From positions 1 through 5,870 of the forward strand of contig JAUMCA010000140.1 of the NCBI GenBank assembly GCA_032119475.1: a stretch of DNA of 5,870 bases, written 5' to 3'. Below, piece after piece: positions 1 to 5,107 of the stretch (the first letter of the stretch is position 1; the number at the start of each line of letters is the position of its first letter). The notes below the pieces were generated by a model. That model worked only from the letters and a program-made list of their open reading frames with translations. It had not been told where the DNA came from and did no database searches. The position numbers were made by a program, and so were the translations under genes. Origin of the DNA: F1-60-MAGs149 sp032119475. GTDB lineage: Bacteria; Actinomycetota; Thermoleophilia; Gaiellales; F1-60-MAGs149.

Positions 1-912
1 GAGGGCCGCCTGGACGGCTATCCCGACCATCCCGACCCCGCCTATCGGGATCTGGTCATCAAGGTCACCGTCACGATCGAGGGCTCCGAGATGACCGTCG
101 ACCTGGCCGGCACGTCGCCGCAGATCGACCTGCCGTTGAACATGCCGTTCGTCGGCACCGTCGACCTCGCCGTATGGGTCGCGCTGCGCTCGATCCTGCT
201 CGACACCGCGACGCACGATCCGGTGCCGACCAACTCGGGCCTGTTCCGGGCGATCACGATCACCGCGCCGGAGGGATGCCTGGCGAACCCGACGTTCCCG
301 GCGCCGACGATCGCGCGCTTCTCCGGCGGCAACCTCGTGGCGGACACGCTGATGCGGGCGCTCGCGCCGATCCTGCCGGAGGCGCTGCGGATCATCTCGT
401 ACTCGGGTTTCCGGGACGGCCAGCACTGGGTCTACATGGATATCCACGAGGGCGCCTACGGGGCGCGGCACGGCAAGGACGGCATGGACGCCGTCGACAC
501 CCTCTACGCCAACACGCGCAACAACCCGATCGAGGACATCGAGTCGCACTACCCGCTGCGCGTGACGCAGTACGAGCTGCGCGAGGGGCACGGCGGCAAG
601 GGGCAGTGGCGCGGCGGCCTCGGCTCGATACGCGAGATCGAGTTCCTCGACGAGACCGGCTTCTCGCTCGAGGGCGAGGGCTCCGTATGGGCGCCGCCCG
701 GCCTGTTCGGCGGCGAGGACGGCTCCCCCAGCCGGATCATCCTCAACCGCGGCCAGGACGGCGAGCAGGAGCTGCCGAGCAAGTTCCCGTACCGCAAGGC
801 GAAGACGGGCGACCGCATCTGCATGATGGGCCCCTGCGGTGGCGGCTACGGCCCGCTCACCGACCGGGAGGCGGCGGCGATCGCGAGCGACGAGGCGAAC
901 GGGATCGCCTGA
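1..912 (+). CDS. hyuB: N-methylhydantoinase B / hydantoinase B subunit, C-terminal part (5' end outside window)
   Basis: The frame is open from the first base and ends at TGA 910-912, giving 303 residues. HyuB proteins are usually a little over 500 residues, so roughly the N-terminal two fifths is missing. In this family HyuB works with HyuA in ATP-dependent opening of hydantoins, 5-oxoproline or related cyclic amides; acetone carboxylase subunits are relatives. Diagnostic stretches seen are an N-x-P-x-E-x-x-E-x-x-YPLRV block, REGHGGKGQWRGGLG at about visible residues 194-208, and a glycine-rich C-terminal MMGPCGGGYG. An internal ATG at 91 lies inside the conserved domain and is not the start. 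HyuA would be expected upstream, out of view. The D-hydantoinase at 3661 supports a cyclic-ureide catabolic setting. The exact substrate (N-methylhydantoin, 5-oxoproline or other) cannot be read from the sequence. Confidence 0.92.
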   Translation, partial: EGRLDGYPDHPDPAYRDLVIKVTVTIEGSEMTVDLAGTSPQIDLPLNMPFVGTVDLAVWVALRSILLDTATHDPVPTNSGLFRAITITAPEGCLANPTFPAPTIARFSGGNLVADTLMRALAPILPEALRIISYSGFRDGQHWVYMDIHEGAYGARHGKDGMDAVDTLYANTRNNPIEDIESHYPLRVTQYELREGHGGKGQWRGGLGSIREIEFLDETGFSLEGEGSVWAPPGLFGGEDGSPSRIILNRGQDGEQELPSKFPYRKAKTGDRICMMGPCGGGYGPLTDREAAAIASDEANGIA

Positions 913-1052
913 CGGCCAGCCTCCGACTGCGCGTCGCCGAACATCGATGAGATCGCCATGCCGCACGAGTGCGCAAAACGTGGCGGCAGCGCGAATCGTG
1001 GCGCACCAAACGGAGCCAATCAGCATCCGACCGTCCCAGTCCGTGGAACGCA

Positions 1053-1088
1053 GGCGGACATTTTCGGCCCGGGCCGAAAATGTCCGCC
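1053..1088. repeat. Perfect 36-bp palindrome (inverted repeat, no spacer)
   Basis: The left arm GGCGGACATTTTCGGCCC (1053-1070) is followed directly by its exact reverse complement (1071-1088). The symmetry stops at the A1052/C1089 pair. The centre is GGCCCGGGCC and each arm carries an AT island (ATTTT/AAAAT). It lies 23 bases upstream of the probable -10 of the DUF1801 gene and about 140 bases after the hyuB stop. It could be a hairpin terminator for hyuB (no T-tract follows), a two-fold symmetric operator for the DUF1801 gene, or a copy of a dispersed palindromic element. The sequence alone does not decide between these. Confidence 0.85.
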
Positions 1089-1111
1089 CCATACCGCAGC
1101 ACGCCGCTCGC

Positions 1112-1117
1112 TACCGT
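1112..1117 (+). promoter_or_regulatory. Probable -10 element for a leaderless DUF1801 mRNA
   Basis: TACCGT fits the actinobacterial TANNNT -10 pattern and ends 7 bases before the GTG at 1125, so transcription would start at or next to the start codon. No Shine-Dalgarno sequence precedes that GTG, which fits leaderless translation. No recognisable -35 hexamer was found at 16-18 bases upstream. Confidence 0.4.
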
Positions 1118-1124
1118 TGACGTC

Positions 1125-1511
1125 GTGAAGACGATCGAACGACTCGGCACCTACGCGGAGGTGCGGGCGCGCGGACCGGAGGCGCTGCACCCGCTGATGG
1201 ACGAGCTACGGGCGATGATCATCCGGCTGGATCCGGACGTCGTCGAAGTTCCGCGCAACGGGGACGGGGCCGTCTGCTTCGGGCTCGGGGAGCGGAAGAT
1301 GAGCGAGGCGTACTGCTACCTCGCCGCTCATGCGGCGTGGGTCAACCTCGGCTTCCTCCACGCCGACGAGATGGACGACCCCGCCGGGCTCTTGGAAGGC
1401 ACCGGGAAGCGACTGCGCCACGTGAAGGTGCGCCCCGCTGACGACCTCGCGCCGCTCGAGGCGCTCGTCCGCCAGGCGCGGGAGCGGCGCGCCGCCGCGC
1501 TCGGTCGCTGA
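1125..1511 (+). CDS. DUF1801 domain-containing protein
   Basis: A 128-residue protein ending at TGA 1509-1511. It matches the small DUF1801 (YdhG-like) family of unknown biochemical function. The core is visible at residues 50-102: VCFGLGERKMSEAYCYLA, then VNLGFLHADEMDDPAGLLEGTG, then KRLRHVKVR. An N-terminal helical stretch (about 12-34) and an Arg/Ala-rich C-terminal helix flank it. No signal peptide or membrane segment is seen, so it is likely cytoplasmic. I chose GTG 1125 because family similarity begins near there and a TANNNT box lies 7 bases upstream. An in-frame ATG at 1080 would start inside the 36-bp palindrome, and GTG 969 lies before it; both would add a non-conserved Arg/Ser-rich leader and lack a ribosome site. 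Nothing ties it functionally to the hydantoinase genes. Confidence 0.82.
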   Translation: MKTIERLGTYAEVRARGPEALHPLMDELRAMIIRLDPDVVEVPRNGDGAVCFGLGERKMSEAYCYLAAHAAWVNLGFLHADEMDDPAGLLEGTGKRLRHVKVRPADDLAPLEALVRQARERRAAALGR

Positions 1512-1566
1512 CCCGCGTCGGCTGCGGCCTGCCCGCGGCGGGTACCACCCGAGGGAGAACCGCACG

Positions 1567-1572
1567 TAGCGT
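1567..1572 (+). promoter_or_regulatory. Possible -10 element for the USP-like gene
   Basis: TAGCGT fits TANNNT and sits at the centre of a short dyad, CGCACG-TAG-CGTGCG (1561-1575). A start near 1579 would leave a leader of about 24 bases including the ribosome site at 1591-1597. No good -35 was found. The dyad could be an operator or coincidence. Confidence 0.3.
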
Positions 1573-1590
1573 GCGTACAACGCCGATGGG

Positions 1591-1597
1591 AGAGGAG
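1591..1597 (+). promoter_or_regulatory. Shine-Dalgarno site of the USP-like gene
   Basis: AGAGGAG, with a 5-base spacer to ATG 1603, fixes the start of that gene. It contrasts with the upstream DUF1801 gene, which has no such site. Confidence 0.75.
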
Positions 1598-1602
1598 CCC
1601 TC

Positions 1603-2016
1603 ATGGCAGACACGGATCCAGCGCGCGTGCTACTGGTCGCCGCCACCGACAGCATCGACCGCGAGATCATCGTCGAGGTCGCACGGCGCTCCTCGGTCGG
1701 CCAGGCTCGGGTCATCGCGACCGCCGAGGAACCGGGTCGCCTAGCCACCGCGCGGGATCAGCTCGACGGCATCCTCAACCTGCTCGTGGAGTTCGAGATC
1801 CCGGCCACCGGCACCATCGCCGACAAGGGCGTCGACCCGCTGAACGCAGCCGACGCGGAGCTCGTGACGTATCCGGCGGACGAGGTCATCGTGCTCGTGG
1901 ACGCGTCCGACGACATCGCCGCATGGGAGTTCAAGGTCGCCGACCACGGCATCCTCCGCCACGGCGCGCCGGTCGTCGTCCGCCCCGGTACCGCGGAGGA
2001 CCTCACCGCGGCGTGA
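1603..2016 (+). CDS. Universal stress protein-like Rossmann-type protein, uncharacterised
   Basis: A 137-residue protein starting at ATG 1603 behind AGAGGAG and ending at TGA 2014-2016. The layout resembles the USP/adenine-nucleotide alpha-hydrolase fold: a hydrophobic strand RVLLVAA (8-14), a long helix (19-30), a second strand VIAT (37-40), a helix (47-63), GTIADKGVDPLNAADAEL (70-87), then PADEVIVLVD (91-100) and a final strand GAPVVVRPG (121-129). The D-P-L-x-A ... YPADEVIV arrangement recalls small actinobacterial proteins of this type that end in a buried valine strand. The glycine-rich ATP-binding loop of ATP-binding USPs (G-x2-G-x9-G-S/T) is not seen, so nucleotide binding is doubtful. 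No membrane segment. The gene converges on the flavin reductase gene with a single base between stops. The family call is from pattern only. Confidence 0.6.
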   Translation: MADTDPARVLLVAATDSIDREIIVEVARRSSVGQARVIATAEEPGRLATARDQLDGILNLLVEFEIPATGTIADKGVDPLNAADAELVTYPADEVIVLVDASDDIAAWEFKVADHGILRHGAPVVVRPGTAEDLTAA

Positions 2017-2017
2017 C

Positions 2018-2656
2018 TCAGGCCGAGGGTCGCTCGTGCGGTCGCGTGGCCGGCGGGCGCTCCATCTCGAACACCTCGCCGGGGTGGCTATAGGCGTTGC
2101 CGCCGAGGCGGCCGAGCGGATGCAGGAGCCGCGGGTCGATGCGACCGTCGTCGTAGAGGTCGTCGCGGACGTGGAAGGCGAGCACCTCGAGCACGGCGAC
2201 GAAGTACGCGTTCTCCGTGTCGCCGATCTGGACCTCCTGCGCCAGGCGGCACTCGAGCGACACGGGCGACTCCGCGACGCGCGGCGGGCCCACGTGGCGG
2301 CTGGGCGCCGTCGTCAGGCCGGCGAGTGCCATCTCGTCGACCCCGAACGGATGCTCACCGGCGGTGATGTTCATCTGCTCCGCGAGCTCGTCCGTCACGA
2401 CGTTGATGACGCACTCCCCGGTCGCGCGCAGGTTGACGCCCGTGTCCTTGTAGTCGCCGTCGCGATGGCGGCCGATGGAGACGATCACCGTCGGCGGTTC
2501 GGCCCCCACCGCCTGGAAGAACGAGAACGGCGCGAGGTTGACGCGACCGGTCGCGTCCTGCGTCGTCACCCACGCGATCGGCCGCGGGACGACGCAGTCG
2601 ACGAGCAGCCGGTACGCGCGGCGGCCCGGCAGCTCGGTGGCGTCGATGATCGGCAT
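2018..2656 (-). CDS. Flavin reductase family protein (FMN-binding split barrel)
   Basis: A 212-residue protein from ATG (2656-2654) to TGA (2020-2018). It has the features of the flavin reductase / DIM6-NTAB FMN-binding family: VVPRPIAWVTTQDATGRVN (22-40), LAPFSFFQAVGAEPPTVIVS (41-60), a DYKDTGVNLRATGECVINVV stretch (68-87), and a C-terminal PLGRLGGNAYS (180-190). Members bind FMN in a split beta-barrel, and some supply reduced flavin to two-component monooxygenases; others have no known partner. No monooxygenase gene is visible here. The start is supported by the conserved VVPRPIAWV block only 22 residues in, but it has no Shine-Dalgarno sequence: the 22 bases upstream on its strand end in a pyrimidine-rich run. 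Translation may depend on coupling to the transporter gene, whose stop is 22 bases upstream. Confidence 0.88.
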   Translation of the reverse strand: MPIIDATELPGRRAYRLLVDCVVPRPIAWVTTQDATGRVNLAPFSFFQAVGAEPPTVIVSIGRHRDGDYKDTGVNLRATGECVINVVTDELAEQMNITAGEHPFGVDEMALAGLTTAPSRHVGPPRVAESPVSLECRLAQEVQIGDTENAYFVAVLEVLAFHVRDDLYDDGRIDPRLLHPLGRLGGNAYSHPGEVFEMERPPATRPHERPSA

Positions 2657-2678
2657 GCGGAAGGGAGAACGCCCCGCC

Positions 2679-3554
2679 TCAGCGGAAGATTCCGATCAGG
2701 ATCCCGCCCAGCACGACGAGGCTCATCGCCGCGATCACCCGGGCGCCGATCCCGTCGTCGGAGCGCCCCAGGATGATCCACGCGAGCACGACGGTCCACA
2801 TCGACTGCATCGCGTTGAGCGGCGCGAAGACCGTCACCTTCCCGACCGTCAGCGCGATCGTCAGCGTCGTGTAGGCGACGCCGAAGACGATGCCGGCGGG
2901 GATGAACGCGGTGGCGACGTTCCGCACCTGGGCGGGCAGCTCGCCGCGGCGGGTGATCGCCGCGAACCCGGCGACCGCGATGAACGCGCCGAGCAGGGTC
3001 CACGTCGTCGCGGCGCGCGGGTCCATGTCGGTCTCGAGGCCGGCCATCCGCATCGCGTTGTCGCGGACCGCGAACATCAGCGCGCAGACGAACGCGAGGA
3101 CCATGCCGCGCGCGCGGAAGCCGATCGGGAGGTTGCGCTCGTAGGCGAGCGAGCCGCCGCCGACGACGATCAGCACCGTGCCGGCGATCAGGCCGGCCTT
3201 CAGCGGCTCGTCGCGGAACACGACCGCGATGATCGTGGCGAGCAGCGGCGCCGTGCCGATCATGATCGCGGCGCGGCTCGCGCCGACGTCGCGGACGGCC
3301 AGCATGAAGACGATCTGGGACAGGCCGGGCGCGACGAGGCCGATGAGGAGGTACACGAATCCCATCGGCAGCACGGCCAGGTCGCCGGCGGCGCCCGTGG
3401 TCACCGTCACGGCGAGGACGATCACCGCGGCGATGGCGATCACCACGACGGAGCCGACGATGGGGTCGGGGCGCTGCATCAGCCCGCGCCGGACCATGAC
3501 GGTCAGCAGACCGAACAGGATCCCCGCGAGCAGCCCTAGCCCTACCGCCTCCAC
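2679..3554 (-). CDS. EamA/DMT family membrane transporter
   Basis: A 291-residue protein of almost only hydrophobic segments, with ten likely membrane helices at about 3-21, 31-52, 63-85, 92-113, 119-136, 149-165, 182-200, 212-234, 239-262 and 270-290. They form two tandem EamA repeats. The first repeat ends with the family-typical FRDEPLKAGLIAGTVLIVVG (113-132); the second has LGRSDDGIGARVIAAM at the matching place, where the usual glutamate is replaced. DMT transporters export or import metabolites such as amino acids or nucleosides; the substrate is unknown. I chose GTG 3554 because it begins just before helix 1 and follows a TATGGT box by 6 bases. The ATG at 3623 would add 23 polar residues and reach the -10 of the divergent hydantoinase gene. 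The flavin reductase gene follows after 22 bases, suggesting one transcript. Confidence 0.85.
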   Translation of the reverse strand: MEAVGLGLLAGILFGLLTVMVRRGLMQRPDPIVGSVVVIAIAAVIVLAVTVTTGAAGDLAVLPMGFVYLLIGLVAPGLSQIVFMLAVRDVGASRAAIMIGTAPLLATIIAVVFRDEPLKAGLIAGTVLIVVGGGSLAYERNLPIGFRARGMVLAFVCALMFAVRDNAMRMAGLETDMDPRAATTWTLLGAFIAVAGFAAITRRGELPAQVRNVATAFIPAGIVFGVAYTTLTIALTVGKVTVFAPLNAMQSMWTVVLAWIILGRSDDGIGARVIAAMSLVVLGGILIGIFR

Positions 3555-3560
3555 GCGAGC

Positions 3561-3566
3561 ACCATA
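3561..3566 (-). promoter_or_regulatory. Probable -10 element for a leaderless transporter mRNA
   Basis: On the minus strand this reads TATGGT, followed by six bases and then GTG 3554. The spacing puts the transcription start at the start codon. No ribosome site precedes the GTG. A weak dyad, GTCGG (3570-3574) and CCGAC (3583-3587), lies just upstream and could be an operator half. No clear -35 was found. Confidence 0.4.
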
Positions 3567-3617
3567 TCGGTCGGAACGAAAACCGACGCCGGACGTGGAT
3601 TTCCCGGCGAGCACGGC

Positions 3618-3623
3618 TATCAT
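3618..3623 (+). promoter_or_regulatory. Possible -10 element for the D-hydantoinase gene
   Basis: TATCAT is a good -10 match, in the divergent gap 37 bases before ATG 3661. It would give a leader of about 30 bases containing the AGGAGA ribosome site. The bases at the -35 position (GTGGAT, 3595-3600, spacer 17) match poorly, so an activator or alternative sigma factor is possible. Confidence 0.35.
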
Positions 3624-3649
3624 CGCGACCGCAGAACCCCATCAGGGCG

Positions 3650-3655
3650 AGGAGA
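3650..3655 (+). promoter_or_regulatory. hydA: Shine-Dalgarno site of the D-hydantoinase gene
   Basis: AGGAGA with a 5-base spacer selects ATG 3661. An in-frame GTG directly before it (3658) would sit too close to the site, and the longer upstream open frame is read-through of the promoter region and the opposite gene. Confidence 0.8.
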
Positions 3656-3660
3656 ACGTG

Positions 3661-5055
3661 ATGAAGAAGGTCATCCGAGGCGGCACCGTGGTCAACGCCC
3701 GCGAGACGACGCGCGGCGATGTCCTGATCGACGGCGAGCAGGTCGTCGCAGTCGGGCAGCTCGGCGCCATCGAGGGTGCAGAGGAGATCGACGCGACGGG
3801 CTGCTTCCTGCTGCCCGGCCTGATCGACAACCACACGCACATGTCGATGCCGTTCGGCGGCACGATGACGGCCGACGACTACACCACCGGCACCCAGGCC
3901 GCGGCCGCGGGCGGCGTGACGGCGATCGTCGACTTCGCCCTGCAGATGGAGGACGGCGGCCTGCAGTCCTCGCTCGAGCAGTGGATGGGCCGCGCCGAGG
4001 GCGCCGCGCACGTCGACTACGGCTTCCACATGGCCGTCACGCGCCAGGACGAGGGCACGTTCAAGGACATGCCGAAGATGGTCGACCAGGGCGTCACGTC
4101 CTTCAAGGTCTTCCTGGCCTACAAGGACGTCCTGATGATCACGGACGACCTGTTCATGCGCGTGCTCGAGGAGTCGCGCGACCACGGCGGCCTCGTGCAG
4201 GTGCACGCCGAGAACGGCTGGATCATCGACCGCCTCATCTCCGAGGCGCTCGGCCGCGGTGACACGACACCGGTCTGGCACGCCTACACGCGGCCCGAGT
4301 GGGTCGAGGCGGAGGCCACGGGCCGCGCGGTGCGCTTCGCCGAGCAGGCCGGCGCGCCGGTCTTCATCGTGCACGTCTCGTGCCAGTCGGCGGCGGAGGA
4401 GATCATCGCCGGCCGCGCGCGCGGCGTGAACGCGTACGGCGAGACCTGCATCCAGTACCTGTTCGCGGACATCACGGACCTCGAGCGCCCCGCGCCGGAG
4501 GGAGCCCGCTTCGTCTGCTCGCCGCCGCTGCGCGACGCGTCGAACCAGCCGTTCATGTGGGACTGCCTGCGGCTCGGCCACCTGCAGTCGATCTCGACGG
4601 ACCACTGCCCGTTCGACGACTCGCAGAAGGCGCTCGGCAAGGACGACTTCTCGAAGATCCCGAACGGCCTCGCGGCGATCCAGCACCGCCTCCCGCTGAT
4701 GTGGGAGCACGGCGTCAAGGAGGGTCGTCTGTCGATGAACCGCCTGGTCGACACGACCTCGACGGCGATCGCGAAGATGTTCGGCATCCCGACCAAGGGC
4801 GCGATCTCCAGCGGCATGGACGCCGACATCGTGATCTTCGACCCGAACAAGCCCTTCACGTTCTCGACGGACACGTCGTTCATGAACGTCGACTACGACC
4901 TGTGGGCCGGCAAGACCGTCGCCGGCTCGGTCCGCTCGACGCTGTGCCGCGGCACGGTCGTGTTCGACCAGGGCGAGATCAAGACGCAGCCGGGCCACGG
5001 CAAGTTCCTCAAGCGCCAGACGTTCGACCCGGCGCTGCAGGGCGACGTCGGCTAG
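3661..5055 (+). CDS. hydA: D-hydantoinase / dihydropyrimidinase
   Basis: A complete 464-residue protein ending at TAG 5053-5055, the usual length for the family. It is a cytoplasmic binuclear metal-dependent amidohydrolase that opens 5,6-dihydropyrimidines or 5-substituted hydantoins to N-carbamoyl amino acids. All expected ligands are visible: NHTH with H58 and H60, the lysine that becomes carboxylated (K149 in TSFKVFLAYK), H182 (VHAENG), H238 (IVHVS) and D314 (STDHCPF). Substrate-contact positions known from bacterial D-hydantoinases also fit: Y154, S287 (CSPPLR) and N335 (KIPNG). The N-terminal beta-sandwich strands (1-50) and their C-terminal partner (about 380-445, SGMDADIVIFDP) are intact. 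ATG 3661 follows AGGAGA. It is transcribed divergently from the EamA transporter and ends before a strong hairpin. Allantoinase and dihydroorotase are less likely given the NHTHMSMPFGG and FKVFLAYK motifs. No beta-ureidopropionase or carbamoylase gene is in view. Confidence 0.95.
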   Translation: MKKVIRGGTVVNARETTRGDVLIDGEQVVAVGQLGAIEGAEEIDATGCFLLPGLIDNHTHMSMPFGGTMTADDYTTGTQAAAAGGVTAIVDFALQMEDGGLQSSLEQWMGRAEGAAHVDYGFHMAVTRQDEGTFKDMPKMVDQGVTSFKVFLAYKDVLMITDDLFMRVLEESRDHGGLVQVHAENGWIIDRLISEALGRGDTTPVWHAYTRPEWVEAEATGRAVRFAEQAGAPVFIVHVSCQSAAEEIIAGRARGVNAYGETCIQYLFADITDLERPAPEGARFVCSPPLRDASNQPFMWDCLRLGHLQSISTDHCPFDDSQKALGKDDFSKIPNGLAAIQHRLPLMWEHGVKEGRLSMNRLVDTTSTAIAKMFGIPTKGAISSGMDADIVIFDPNKPFTFSTDTSFMNVDYDLWAGKTVAGSVRSTLCRGTVVFDQGEIKTQPGHGKFLKRQTFDPALQGDVG

Positions 5056-5063
5056 ACCGCATT

Positions 5064-5107
5064 CCCGTGATTCCCCATAGGGGCCGGACCCCTATGGGGA
5101 TTACGGG
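5064..5107. terminator. Strong hairpin between convergent genes, probable bidirectional terminator
   Basis: The core is an 11-bp perfect stem, CCCCATAGGGG (5073-5083) with CCCCTATGGGG (5089-5099), around a CCGGA loop. It is lengthened by CCCGT (5064-5068) with ACGGG (5103-5107) across a one-base bulge and a G-U pair. It begins 8 bases after the hydantoinase stop and covers the stop codon (TAA, 5103-5101) and last codon of the opposite gene. No T-tract follows on either strand, as is common for hairpin terminators in GC-rich actinobacteria. Each arm is itself nearly self-complementary (CCCC-ATA-GGGG), so two small hairpins are an alternative fold. Confidence 0.75.

Larger units (their letters stand above)
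913..1124. other. Non-coding gap between hyuB and the DUF1801 gene
   Basis: About 210 bases without a convincing gene. It holds the 36-bp perfect palindrome at 1053-1088, a minor 5-bp dyad at 962-973 (CGCAC-GA-GTGCG), and a probable -10 element at 1112-1117. No T-tract terminator was seen after hyuB. Reading frames that cross this gap give arginine/serine-rich translations with no family resemblance. Confidence 0.6.

Noticed and set aside
962..973. Dyad CGCAC-GA-GTGCG after hyuB
   Set aside because: The loop is too short for the full stem to form and there is no T-tract. It is not distinguishable from chance.
969..1124. N-terminal extension of the DUF1801 gene, including an ATG at 1080
   Set aside because: It would encode the palindrome, has no ribosome site, and adds a non-conserved Arg/Ser-rich stretch not expected in this small family.
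1532..1542. Small hairpin CCCG-CGG-CGGG after the DUF1801 stop
   Set aside because: A four-pair stem with no T-tract is common by chance in such GC-rich sequence; not enough to call a terminator.
2475..3539. A 354-codon plus-strand frame opposite the flavin reductase and transporter
   Set aside because: The product is a low-complexity Asp/Glu/Arg/His-rich sequence, the antisense shadow of a hydrophobic membrane protein.
3178..3660. N-terminal extension of the hydantoinase frame upstream of ATG 3661
   Set aside because: The extension is antisense to the transporter, is Ser/Thr/Arg-rich, and passes through the promoter region. The AGGAGA site and family length both point to 3661.
2566..4998. 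An 810-codon open frame on the minus strand covering the transporter and, antisense, most of the hydantoinase gene
   Set aside because: Its translation is Arg/Asp/His/Ala-rich without any family pattern. Both regions already encode convincing proteins in other frames. Long antisense frames are normal in GC-rich genomes with strong third-position bias.
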